Shown here: positions 34,927 to 45,889 of the stretch, piece after piece
Layout of the letters: the number at the start of each line of letters is the position of its first letter
Numbering within the stretch: position 1 is the stretch's first letter
Assembly: GCA_026008535.1 (NCBI GenBank)
Contig: BRKX01000003.1
Span: forward strand, 63,885,001-63,949,000
Direction of reading: 5' to 3'
Source of the DNA: Perilla frutescens
Taxonomy: Eukaryota; Streptophyta; Magnoliopsida; Lamiales; Lamiaceae
DNA length: 64,000 nucleotides
Position numbers and translations under genes: made by a program
The notes under the pieces: generated by a model
Told to the model about the DNA's origin: nothing
The model's database searches: none
What the model saw: the letters and a program-made list of their open reading frames with translations, nothing else

Positions 34927-36357
34927 ATGAAGCCCCCATTTCAGACGGTAGATACAAATCTACTTATTAAGAAGCTGAAGAAAGATAAGACTCTAAGTCT
35001 AGAGTATTTTAACGTACGTCTTGGCGCAGACACATTTCAAAGCATCTATAGGCCATTGGAGGCAACTGGCCTGCTGTCATTTTTGACAATCGTGCCGCTC
35101 AAGCACTTACCTTCCCATGTTGCGGAATTCTACTACAACGTAACAATCTCCGGCGACAACATCATTTCAACTGTCCGGAACAAGACGATCACAGTGACAA
35201 AAGGGACGATGATGTCTACCCTTCATCTTCCAAGCGACGGTCCAGATGTCATGACCCTGCAATTGCCCTACAAATACGCACTATGGGATGCTTGGAAGCT
35301 TTCTCACGTTTGCCACCATGACTGTTCCCACAGGCTGAAGGAGAGTATGCTCAATGATATCCTCCAACTCTTAGATATCACCGGTCATATTCTACATGGC
35401 AACTTTGAGACAGTCCAATTCTCGGACATCAAAGCCCATCTCACAGGCGCTCTCTACTTTAGATGTAAAGCCGACTGGGCCTCTTTCATCCTTGCTTAAC
35501 TGCGAGCTAATGTAGAGCGAGCAGCATATGACCCATCAACTAGCTCATTTCGCGAGAAGATCGGGTTTATGAGTCGCATAAGCCATATCATTCAAAACCA
35601 GTTTGATGAGGTCATCCCAACTGGCGAACCACTCAAAAGAAGGGACATGCTCCCCACTATCTACTGCCATCTGATCCCAAAGCGTTCCCGTCGATAAGGG
35701 CCTTCCAACTCAGGTTGTGGAAAGGCACCTTTGGAGGCACCCGTCAGCTCCTCTGAGGAAAGAGAGTTGATGATTGAGAGCGAACCTCTTTCAAGGCTGA
35801 GTGATCAGCCTACAATATCAGCCAGCTCTCAACCTCTACCGTTAGTCCAACGTGACTCCATTGAGGTTGAGTTTGAAGCAGTTCTCGATAATCAGCTGAG
35901 AAGTTGTTTCGGTCTCGTTGAGGACACAGACTCCTCTCTCTTCGACCAACTGTGGCGGTACCTGCAGTACCACATATGGTGATTTCAACTAGATGAGTCA
36001 CCCATGTTCCACCTCATCCGTACCCGTGGCTCCACCTTCTGGATTAACGAAGGAACATAGAGTAGAAACTGGATTAATCATCCGCTCTCCTCGCCACCAA
36101 TGCTTTCAGAGATAATGGATTCGATGATCAAGCGAATCCAGCTGAGCATACCAGCCGATGCTCCTCTTCCCGACAATGAACCGGCCAACTCCTCATGCAC
36201 ACCGTTCATTGATGATCCACTCATTCCTTCAACCGATGAGATCTTCAACAACTTGGCCTCGATGAACTTCAGAGAACAAGAAGTCTCTCTCTCCTCTGCT
36301 CAAGGTCAGTTCATGACAACTGAAGAAGTCTATGCATGGCTCTCCTCACCCATGTAA
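34927..36357 (+). pseudogene. Copia A copy 3 ORF3, third envelope-like gene (477 codons, internal stops)
   Basis: One continuous frame from MKPPFQTVDTNLL to LSSPM, broken by stops at 35497-35499, 35695-35697, 35980-35982 (TGA after Trp codons) and 36058-36060. It carries VAEFYYNV, VRNKTITVTKG, LHLPSDG, DWASFILA and, weaker, the second-half block (DQLWRYLQ, then STFWINEGT). Block order agrees with ORF1 and ORF2, so it appears to be a third paralogue. It lacks a lysine-rich linker like that of the other two. It is absent from copy 2 (truncated just before it). Function unknown. Confidence 0.68.
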
Positions 36358-37116
36358 ATTCCTTCAGTTCCCTCAATTCATGATGACAATATGGCAACTG
36401 CATTCACCTTCCTGCCAAGCTTGTCACTACCATCATGCAATCCATTCCACCTTTTGGATGATGCCAAAAAGGGGGGAAGAAGGACAGATAGATCATAGAT
36501 GCTTAACTTTTTGGGATCAAATTCAAAGAGAAATTCATCATGAGGGGGAAGATCAGCTTCAGGGGAAAGCATGGAGAATACAAGGAGTCCAAGAAAGAGG
36601 AAAATTGAGTAGAAAGAAAAGGAGCAATTTTCAGGGAGTAGATTAGTAGTTTTAACTACTCTTGAAAATATAATATGCTTTAAAGTGAATATATAATATA
36701 CATCTCGATCATGCTTATAATGCTCATGCTCTGATACTTCAAGTCTGATTAAATTGAATGCTCTGATAATGCTCTAATACTTGAATGAAAAATGGTTGAA
36801 TGCTCTGATATTTGAATAAAAATGCTCTAATACTGGAATGAAAGCATGCCCAAAGTAAGAGAATGAGAGAATGCTCTGAAACTTGAAGTCTAATTGTTCT
36901 AATACTTGAATTTCATCCATATCTTAAATGCCTAAATGACAGCATGAATGACAAATGCTAATAACAAATGCTCTGATTCTTGAATGAAAATCATGAATCA
37001 AATTTTCTCTCAAACTTGCTCTGAATTTGCTATGAAACTACTTAAGCAAACTTGCTACACTTGCATTTTTTCCATCATCATCAACAAAGTTTTGACATCA
37101 TCAAAAAGGGGGAAAT
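36358..37116 (+). other. Copia A copy 3 3' untranslated region with several purine tracts
   Basis: No gene. From 36466 on there are repeated purine runs: AAAAAGGGGGGAAGAAGG (36468 onward), GAGGGGGAAG (about 36541) and AGGGGAAAG (about 36560). From 36720 to 37030 a loose array of TGCTCTGATACTTGAA-like words follows. The last tract AAAAAGGGGGAAA sits at 37103-37115 before the LTR. Multiple polypurine tracts are a known mark of Sireviruses. Confidence 0.7.
37103..37115 (+). other. Copia A copy 3 polypurine tract
   Basis: AAAAAGGGGGAAA one base before the 3' LTR TGTTAGG; expected plus-strand primer. Confidence 0.88.
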
Positions 37117-38853
37117 TGTTAGGAAAAACTATCAAGGAACCCCTAGATTAGGTTTTGATGAGATGTCAAAATTATTTATGAAAAAATGACTAAAATGCAA
37201 GTTACAAATCGGAGCTGATCAATCCAGGGCATCATCAAAAAGAAAATCAAACAAAGTAAAAGTCAACCAATCAAGAGTATGGTCTGCAAGCTGAAGGATA
37301 CATCATTCAGTCAGAAGTCAACTCAACTGAGAAGTCAAGAAGTCGAATCAGTCGAGACAAATTGACAACTAAGTCAGCTGAACTGAGGGAGAAAACAGTC
37401 AACTAAAGGAACTGATAAGAGATCAGTTTAGATTGAAGACTGGAAATATCCAACTGATGACCAAACTGAAGTAAACAAGACAGATCAGCTGAAGGCCAGA
37501 ACTGTAGTCAGCCAGCTTGTAATTAATCAAGCTGACAAGAAGGCTCAAGTGAAATCAGTCAAGCTGAAAAAGATAGTTAAGAACTTGAGAACAATTGAAC
37601 TGAAGAAACAAAGCTCAGAACTACCAAACTGGAGCAACAGTCAAACTCAGCTGACAAGCTCACCACTGTCAACTGAAGCAATAGCCAAACTCAGATGACA
37701 AGCTCACAACTGCCAACTGGAGTAATAGTCAAACTCAGCTGACAAGCTTACAACTGCCAACTGGAGCAATAGTCAAACTCAATTGACAAGCTCGGAACTA
37801 CCAACTGGAGCAATAACTGAACTGAGCTGACAAGTCCAGAACTGCGAACTGGAACTCAGAACTGCCAAGAAAGCTGAAGCCAGAGAACCCTAGAGTTTAT
37901 TACTCAAACCACCGAATCTTGGAATAAATGCTTCAACAAAGATCCTGGAATTAAATATCCAATGAATATCGATTGGCAGAGTAACGGCTACTTCAACCAA
38001 AAGCTCCAAGTGATCATCCTCCATTGATGAGCCAACAGAGCCACCGATCAATGGACAATGGAACTCAACGGTCATAAAATCACTCCTCTATAAAAGACAA
38101 GTGAATCAAAGTTTAAAATAACTTTGTGCAGAACCAAGAAGAATCCTTCGCCTACATAACTTTCGTATATATAAACAAGAGCTTTTCTTTCTCCCTCCCA
38201 CTCAAGCTCAAGTTCAGCATTTGATATAAACTGCGAGAGTTCAACTGAGAAGAAGAATTTCACAGAGTCAAGATAATCAGCCAGCTGTTAACAATCCAGC
38301 TAGGGCAGTCTTCTCAGTTTCAGCAAGAACACGATCAACTACTCAGCTCAATTGAAGGAGCACATCAGTTGATAACCCCTGTTCAAGACTAATCTCTTGA
38401 AGATAGAAAGAGATCTAAAACCTTGTAAAGACAACAATAGCACCTACCTTCCTAGCGAGCAGTTAGGGACTTCAAGTGTGAGCCGTCGACCGCTGAGGTA
38501 GCGAGTAGTTACCAGGTTCAGCCAACTATCCTTCATTGTATAATTTTTAAAGAAACTCAAGTTATATAGTGAAGTTGCCCTTCTGCGGAAGGAAGAGAGG
38601 ACGTAGAAGTTTGAGACTTCGAACCTCTATAAATCGCTTGTGTGTTGTGCTATTTTGATCATTGCATATCTTTGAACTGCACACAATATCACACAAGCTG
38701 CACTTAAACTGTCTTAACTGTTCAATAAGTTTGTACATAGATAAGTTTCACTAAGCGAGTCAAAGGGCCCTAATATTCCGTATTTGAAGTAAAAATTTTA
38801 ATCAGTTTATTCACCCCCCCTCTAAACTGATATCGATTCACCCGGGACCAACA
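37117..38853 (+). repeat. Copia A copy 3 3' LTR (1737 bp)
   Basis: TGTTAGG...GGGACCAACA, colinear with 22472-24210, with the short minisatellite form (37610-37865) and the TATA box CTATAAAAG at 38088. It ends where the copy 2 reverse transcriptase resumes. Confidence 0.93.
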
Positions 38854-40008
38854 ACCCTCTACGGACTCAAACAAGCTCCCAGAGCGTGGTATGAAACTCT
38901 CACAACATTTTTGCTAAAAAATGGATTTCAAAAGGGAGTCATTGATCGAACTCTATTCCGAATAGAACGATCAACTGAGATCTTAATTGTTCAAATTTAT
39001 GTGGATGACATAATTTTTGGATCAAAAAGCAAAGATCTATGTACCCGATTCGCTCAACTAATGCAAAGTGAATTTGAGATGAGCATGATGAGAGAAATGA
39101 CATTCTTCCTAGGACTCCAAGTAAAGCAGCTGAAAGATGGGATCTTTATCAGCCAGGCCAAGTACACCAAGGAGCTAGTCAAGAAGTTTGGTGTTAGTAA
39201 AGGAAAAACTTTCAAGATTCCTATGAATACATCAGTTTAGCTAACTCTGGATGAAGAAGGAGAATCAGTTAGCCAAACATATTACTGAAGAATCATTGGG
39301 TCGCTACTTTACTTAACAGCTAGCCGGCCAGACATCTCTTATTCAGTCGGTCTATACGCACGGTTTCAAGCCAATCCAAAGAAAAGCCACCTTGAAGCAG
39401 CTAAGAGGATTATCAAATATCTCAAAGGAACCATAAATCTTGGACTATGGTATCCCAGAGATGACAGTTTGAGTCTAATTGGTTATTCAGATTCAGACTT
39501 TGATGGATGCAAGATCGACAGAAAAAGTACCAGTGGAACATGTCAGTTTCTGGGAAGCAAACTGATATCTTAGTTTAGTAAGAAGCAGCACTCAGTTGCC
39601 ACGTCAACAACTGAAGCAGAATATGTAGCTGCGGCAAGCTGCTGTGCTTAGATACTCTGGATGAAGCAACAGTTGAAGGACTACAAAGTTGAAACTGAAG
39701 AAGTCCCTATCTTCTATGACAACAACAGTGCAATTGCAATATCTCAAAATCTAGTTCTACATTCAAGAACCAAGCACATTGATATAAGACATCACTTCAT
39801 CAGAGATCACATCGAGAAGAAGGACATATGCATCAAATATGTCAACACGGAGAAGCAGATAGTTGAGATCTTCACCAAACCATTGCCTGAAGCATGGTTT
39901 ATAGAGCTATGCATACAATTGGGTTTACTTGAGCTAGCGTCAAAACACGAAGATGATCAACAGGAAGAAAAAGGCCAAGAACCCATTCCGGCTGAAGAGA
40001 GTAACTGA
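38854..40008 (+). pseudogene. Copia A copy 2 reverse transcriptase remainder and RNase H
   Basis: Continues LYGLKQAPRAWYETL after the insertion. The active site YVDDIIFGS is intact (about 38998). Stops occur at 39238 (CAG to TAG), 39286, 39571 (Trp TGG to TAG) and 39650. RNase H motifs are visible: GYSDSDFDG, STSGTCQFLG, TTEAEYVAA and HIDIRHHFIRDHIE. It ends at 40008 with an acidic tail like that of copy 1. Confidence 0.88.
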
Positions 40009-40832
40009 ACCGAAAGGTTTCAACTCATCTGAATGAGTAACCCATAGCTGAAAAGTCTTTAAACTGATCAATTGGACACATAAGCCACAAGTTTGAAGTA
40101 AAAGCAAGAAGTTGTGGAGAGAAAAGTAAACTGGAGATTATCAGTTTACCCCATGAGCTCAACTAAATCATCAGTTCAATCACTCAAACTGATGATCCAG
40201 TCAACTATGAAGAACATACCAGCTGCAAATTGATCAAACTGATGAAGGAATCATAGGAACTGGAATCAACTCAAAAAGAGATATCAGCTCAAAAGACATC
40301 CTGAAGGAGAACAGCTGCACTGAGAAACAGCTGAATGAAGATTCATGCAGTCAAGACTAGTTCGGAACTAATGAGAAGACATCTCAGTTGGAACTGATCA
40401 ACCGAAAGATCATCAGTTACAGTGGAAGCCAACTGATGACGTAATCAGTTTCAAGCTAAGGAGAAACTGCTAGAGAGAAAAGATAAGTTCAAAAATTTCA
40501 ATATTAGGAATGCTAAAAACACATGTCACTCAAATATTACCGTTGAACTTTTTCTCTCTCTCTCCTCATTTATCCCCAACGGATAGAAATGAAAAGCCAA
40601 TCGACGGGTCGATTGAATTAATCCGACCGTTGAATTTGGGCATATGAAGTGACATAACCGTTGGATGAGCCCAATCTCTCTATATAAATAAGACGGCTGA
40701 ATACTCGAGATAAGCTTCCCGATTTTTACTGAAGATTCATCTTTTCCCATCTATCTCTCATAAAAAACAAAACCCTTCAGCCCTGAAACATTAATTTCTC
40801 AGCCTCTCAAATTATTCTCTCTTCAAAAAATC
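40009..40832 (+). promoter_or_regulatory. Copia A copy 2 spacer and promoter-like block before ORF1
   Basis: No gene. AACTG/CAGTT-rich, then the inverted repeat CAATCGAC-GG-GTCGATTG (40598-40615), CCGTTG words and TATATAAATA (40681). The CACGTG box seen in copies 1 and 3 reads CACATG here (about 40521), consistent with loss by one transition. Confidence 0.55.
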
Positions 40833-43182
40833 ATGGCTCAAAACCCAACTCGTAGAAGATTCAATTTCCGACAGTCTAGAGAAGACTCAAAAGCTTTCTG
40901 TGAAAAGCTCGATAGAGACAAGTTTTTCAATCCAGCCAGATTCCTTCAAGCCTGTAAAGTTCCCCATCTCAGTAGAATAATTGTCGAAAAGCTTTCTCAG
41001 GCCAAGCTGAAGAAGTTCCTGGAGGTATTTCCAAAACGGATTTACACAGAACCAGTTGCTGAATTTTACTTAAATTCAAATGGATCTTCAAATCCCAAAG
41101 AAATCAGATCGGAAGTAAGAGGACAAGTTATCATCGTGATAGCTGAGTCTCTGAGCAACATGTTCGATCTACCCAACAACGGACTCAAGCTGGAAGACGT
41201 TCAAGTCAATTTCCATGAAGCTTATGATTTCTGGAAAAAGGAAGGCGAAACTCAACCATATAAGAGCAATCATCTCATCTCAAAACTACAAGATGAATTT
41301 CAAGTGCTCGCTGCCATCACCTCAAAGATAATGGTAGGAACAACTGGCAGTCAGTCTGAAATATCAGCAACCAAGTACAAAATCCGCGCCGCCATCTATA
41401 ACCGAATGGAGATCAACTGGGCACAATATTTCTTTGAACAACTGAAGAGATATGTTGATATCATTGAGAGAAGCTGGGATGGCAAGAAATTCTCTCAACG
41501 AATTGGATATATCAGTCGAGTCAGCATCATTCTGGAGAAGCAGTTTCCTTAGATGGCTGATGAAACAGAGTTCAAAACTATAGTCAGTAATGACTTCATT
41601 TCGAAACCTCTCAAAATTGTGGAGCTTGATCCTGAACAAACTGACCAGCCAAAGAGAAAAAAGCCTGCAGCTGAAGGCAAGGGAAAGAAGCCAGTTACTG
41701 ATGACTCTGATGATGACATCCCTATAGCTCAGGGATTCAGGCAACAAAGCTCAGCTGCCACCAGAACTGACATCATCGGACAATCAGCTAGGCAAGCAGC
41801 TGTCACAACAGCTCCAAAGAAGAAGCAAACTTGTCAACCAAAAAGGAGAAGAATCTTACTTTCTCAATCTAGAAGGAGAAAGGAATCAAGCCCTATACAA
41901 GATCCAACAATCCCACCAAATTTAACTGTTGAAGATACAATTCCATGCGAAAATCCAGAAAATATCATCCCTGCAAGAGGGATTCCTCACAATGGAGCTG
42001 GAGCTGACTACTTCCAAATAACGTGTCCACCAATGGCTCATGTTGAAGGAAATATAAGAGCCTACTCACAAGGAGAGTCCGTGAAGAAATGGGCTGATAA
42101 AACCAAAAAAAGCACATGGCTCAACACTATACCCAGGAACTAACTGGTCATGAGGAGCTTTTTCACACCTTGACCAGGTACATATACTGGTTTTTATGGA
42201 GACACGTATATCAGTCAGAGCCTTTCTTCTCACTGCTCGCATTCCATGGAATGAGCTTCTGGAGGCGAGAGGAAGAATGAAGCTTATGGTGGATGGATGA
42301 GAATGCCAGTATCACTAAGGGCAAACACCTTATGAGGCAACTACAGCTGAGGAAAGAGTGCACAAACCCAGTTGAAGGATCGATGAAAGACGTGTTTGAT
42401 GAACTGTGCAAGATTCAAAGCTTAACATTGCCAGTCATCACTACAGAAATAGAACGAGAAAGATGGTCGCACCCCCATGTTCAACACAAATGGCTATTCA
42501 ATCAATTAATGAAGAAATCACAAAGCCATCAGACTGGACAACCATCAACTGCCGTGAGCGATCAAACATATAACTCATTGGATGATATCATTGATGAGGT
42601 GATGAGAGAACCTCACTCTGAGAAATCTCCTCACGAAGCTGAAGTTGAAATCAACATTATTCCTGAAGAGTCGGAAGAATCAACTGAGAAGACTCATCAG
42701 TTTGAGAAGGCAGCTGAGACCCAGACAGCTCCCTCACAAGATCGAACTACTGAGAAAGGATCATATCATCTGTTCCTCTAGCTGATCCAGAGCCAGCTCA
42801 TACTGACAAGTCAGCTAATCAGTCAGGACAAAAAGATGATCAGCTTGTCTACCAAACTAGTATGAAAACAGATGAGATATCACACACAGTTCCTTGCGAT
42901 GAACTAGTTGGAACTAAAGCAAGAGAAGAAGCTGATTCAAGAACAGTTCAGCTTGATGCTCAGCCAAGCAGTTCAATAGTCCAGCTCCCTCCTTATTTGG
43001 AAGAGCTGATCCAAACCCTGCAGCAACAGGTTAAACTGCACACTGAGAAGATCAAGCAGCTGTAAGCTCATCCAAGGCTCCAGTCAGCTGAAACAGAGTC
43101 AGCAAGCAGTGATGAGGATGAAGAAGAGGACCTCACTGAACCGCTGGCCAAGAGAAGGAAAACTGATCACAAGAAGGACTAA
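40833..43182 (+). pseudogene. Copia A copy 2 ORF1, envelope-like gene
   Basis: Opens MAQNPTRRRFNFRQSRED. Open to 41552, where TAG replaces a Trp codon (copy 1 has TGG). It carries VAEFYLNSNGS, VRGQVIIVIAES, FDLPNNG and NWAQYFFEQLKRYVDIIE. After the stop come a basic stretch (KRRRILLSQSRRRKE), GIPHNGAGADYF and FHGMSFWRREEE, then a Glu/Ser/Thr-rich tail ending RRKTDHKKD at 43182. Frameshifts lie near 42110 and 42290, and stops near 42282 and 42780. About 780 codons, the longest form of ORF1 in the window. No transmembrane segment seen. Confidence 0.75.
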
Positions 43183-43551
43183 GTGGCTGATCAAGTTAAA
43201 CCTGATTAGAAAAGCCCTAAGTGTACTTCTTGTTAATCTGTTTGTAATTATATCTTTTGATATATTTCTAAAAGTTTATCTTTTTTATTTCAAATAAATG
43301 TTAAGCCTCACATTTATTTTGAAATTTTGACCGTTGCAAAATAATGACATGTGTGAAAGTCATTAATTGCCAACGACCAAAAGAGACCAGAGGCTAGTAC
43401 CATTCCAACCATCAGATCTGTGAGCCTGTCCAAACACTCATAAAAAGCCTCTCTCTTTCAAATCTCTCAAAAAGCCTCCTCCTCCTACAATCTCAAAAAA
43501 TCTCTCTCTCAAAAGATCTTAAAATTCCCAAAATCTCAGCCAACCTCAAAG

Positions 43552-45561
43552 ATGGCCGAATTATCCAGATCTTCAAATTCCTTCAAGGAACAACTTATGA
43601 GAGATAAATTCCTTGATAGGAAGAAATTTCAATTGATTCTAGATGAATCAAACAACCCAATCCTTCTGTCAAATCTTCACAAGACAGAAATTCTTTAATA
43701 CCTGGAAACACCACCAAAGTTATTTAGACAAAATTTGGTGAGTGAATTTTTACTTCAAGCAAAATTATTTGCAGATGGAAAGACAGTGACATCAGTGATT
43801 CAAGGACGGCCACTTCAAATCACTGAAAGGACAATTGCAGAAGTGTTCCAACTCCCACATGAAGGTTCATCCGTTCAAGATCTAAAGGAATCTGCAGAGT
43901 CATACTGGAGAAAATGGAAAGTTTCAACTTGCGACAAGTAATTCAGTTTTACAACCGCTAAAACTGACCTGAAGCCCGAGTATAGAGTTCTACTTGACAT
44001 AACGAACAAGATGATGTTCGGGGACATTGGAAGCCTGAGTCAACTCACCCAAAAGAGATACAAGGTTATGATTCACCTTGCTGAAGGGCGACAAACAAAC
44101 TGGGCAGAATTTGTCTTCCAACAATTCAAGCATCAAGTCATCAAGGCCTCTGACTCATAGAACTCTGGTAAATTTGAGTCCAAGGTCGGACTTGTTCTAA
44201 GAATGAGTAAAATGATTGAAGACCTGTTGAAGCTTCCAAATGATGAGTCACTACCAGTCCTTATTTCTAACTGGATTTCCAAGAAAGGAACTGCTCATCT
44301 TCAGTCATTAAGGAAAAAGAGAAAAGCCAAGGCCAAGACAAGCAACCACTCATCGAGCAACTCAACTGCCAACGCTGTTCAGTCTCCAAAATCATAGAAC
44401 GGATCACCAATTGATCTCTAGGTGAGCTCTGATCTAGATGAGCTTATTCCATTCATTGGAATCCCTCATCCAAACTATGGAGCGGACTACTTCAGAAGCA
44501 CATGCCCTCCTCTCCAGCTGACTGCAGAGAATATTCGCACTTTCTATAGTGGTGAATATGCAGTCAAAGGTGCATAAAAGGAAGTGACCAATCTCCTTCT
44601 CACTCACTTTGCTTTTGTTGCACAACGTGACCAAGAGTTGTTCAAACAACTCCACCGGTATTTCTACTGGTATAACTGGAGACATTCTATGTCCATCCAG
44701 TCTCACTTCTTGCTAATAGCCTTTCATGGCATGAGCTACTGGCAATGTGAAGAAACATGGAGCATTAAATGGATAGGATCATCAAATCCATTCCCTCCAA
44801 CCATTGTGCAAGTCCAGCATATCATGAATCACCGGCTTGTCAACAAGATTCCAGCCACCGCCTTATTAGCATAATTCAAGACCAGCATCATGCTTCAAGC
44901 AGTTGGGATAGCAAGCCAATCAGTCAACTGCCAAACTAGCTCGCTATGTCAAAAACTGAACTTTGATAATCTATCATGTCATTCTGCTGAGCCATCACGA
45001 CAAACTCCAACTGCCACCACCGAAAGGATAAAACCTCATCTATTAAAAACTGAAGCTGTGGCTACCCAGAAGAATCCAAGGCGTGCTGACGAGAGAGATA
45101 GTGATGATGAAGACACTGCCACATCATCAACCCTCCTATCCAGAAGCTATGTCACTCCACTGCTCACATCTAGCTCCAAAGGCATGCAATTGCCTATGAA
45201 AAATTATCAGTTTTGATCATCGCCAAAGGGAACTTCACAATCCCTTAGTCAAAGGATGAAAAACTCGTCAGTTGTCATCCAGCTTCACCATCACCAAGCC
45301 AGGAGGACTGCAAGGCCTGAACTACAAAAGAACAAAACTCCCTCCAAAAGAAGCGATGCAGCCAGTCCAGCTAGGCCCTTCAAGAAGCGGAAACTGTCTA
45401 CTGAAAGCCAAGCAACTGATCAAGCCAACTGATCAATTCAGTTCAGTTGCAACTTCAGCTTCAGCCAACCTTTCAGTGACAACTGAGAACCGAGACTCAA
45501 CTGATCATTCAACCGTCGAGTAGTCACTCAATTGGACTGTATCCCAACTGAATCCGGATGA
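43552..45561 (+). pseudogene. Copia A copy 2 ORF2, envelope-like gene (670 codons, many stops)
   Basis: Colinear with copy 3 ORF2 and starts MAELSRSSNSFKEQ. The coding length is kept at a multiple of three, but at least nine stops interrupt it (for example near 43696, 43939, 44158, 44395, 44420, 44575, 44872, 45213 and 45521). Blocks VSEFLLQA, VIQGRPLQITER, GIPHPNYGADYF and FHGMSYWQCEETWSIKW are readable. The more decayed state relative to copy 3 agrees with copy 2 being the older, host element of the nest. Confidence 0.75.
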
Positions 45562-45889
45562 TAAGTTTTTTTTTTCAAAGCTTATCATAATTACATTCTT
45601 ACTGTTACATTTATGAAATTTCTTATATTATACTCAACGGTTACAATTTGAAAATAGGGTACTATCTCACAATGTTGCAATTAATATATCTGCGTTGATA
45701 TTAAATTAACTCTTCAAAATTGAAAAAGAAAATATAATTTTTTACTGAGATATAAATAGCAAGATCTGCAGAAAATATTTTGCTATTTATGGCAACTACC
45801 CCATCATTAATTCAGCTAATCATCCATCAAATCGGATGGCTAATCAGCTAAGAAAAGTAATCGAGTACCCTCGATTCCTGCATGCAAAG
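45562..45889 (+). other. Copia A copy 2 remnant of the ORF3 upstream region
   Basis: Matches 34400-34800 of copy 3, minus a 78-bp deletion at about 45806. It includes CTCAACGGTTA and TATAAATA. It breaks off before ORF3 at CATGCAAAG, where the family B element begins. Confidence 0.75.

Larger units (their letters stand above)
22472..38853 (+). mobile_element. Copia family A, copy 3: full-length 16.4-kb Sirevirus-like element nested in copy 2
   Basis: Two LTRs (1739 and 1737 bp), an exact initiator-Met primer-binding site, gag, protease, integrase, reverse transcriptase, RNase H, three envelope-like genes, a polypurine-rich 3' region and a final polypurine tract. Over the first 150 bp the LTRs differ at about eleven places, so the insertion is older than that of the Gypsy element. 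16.4 kb is very long for a Copia element; about 6.5 kb of it lies between RNase H and the 3' LTR. All coding parts carry stops or frameshifts. Confidence 0.92.
38854..45889 (+). mobile_element. Copia family A, copy 2, right part (3' truncated)
   Basis: Starts with the mutated TSD accct and the remainder of the reverse transcriptase interrupted at 22471, then RNase H, spacer, ORF1, ORF2 and the first part of the ORF3 upstream block. It stops at about 45889 (after CATGCAAAG), where a family B Copia integrase begins. ORF3 and the 3' LTR are missing. Confidence 0.9.

Noticed and set aside
29899..36357. Reading the extra 3' ORFs as captured functional host genes
   Set aside because: The same ORFs occur in the same place in other copies of the element and carry element-type decay, so they belong to the transposon; a remote host origin remains possible but cannot be shown here.
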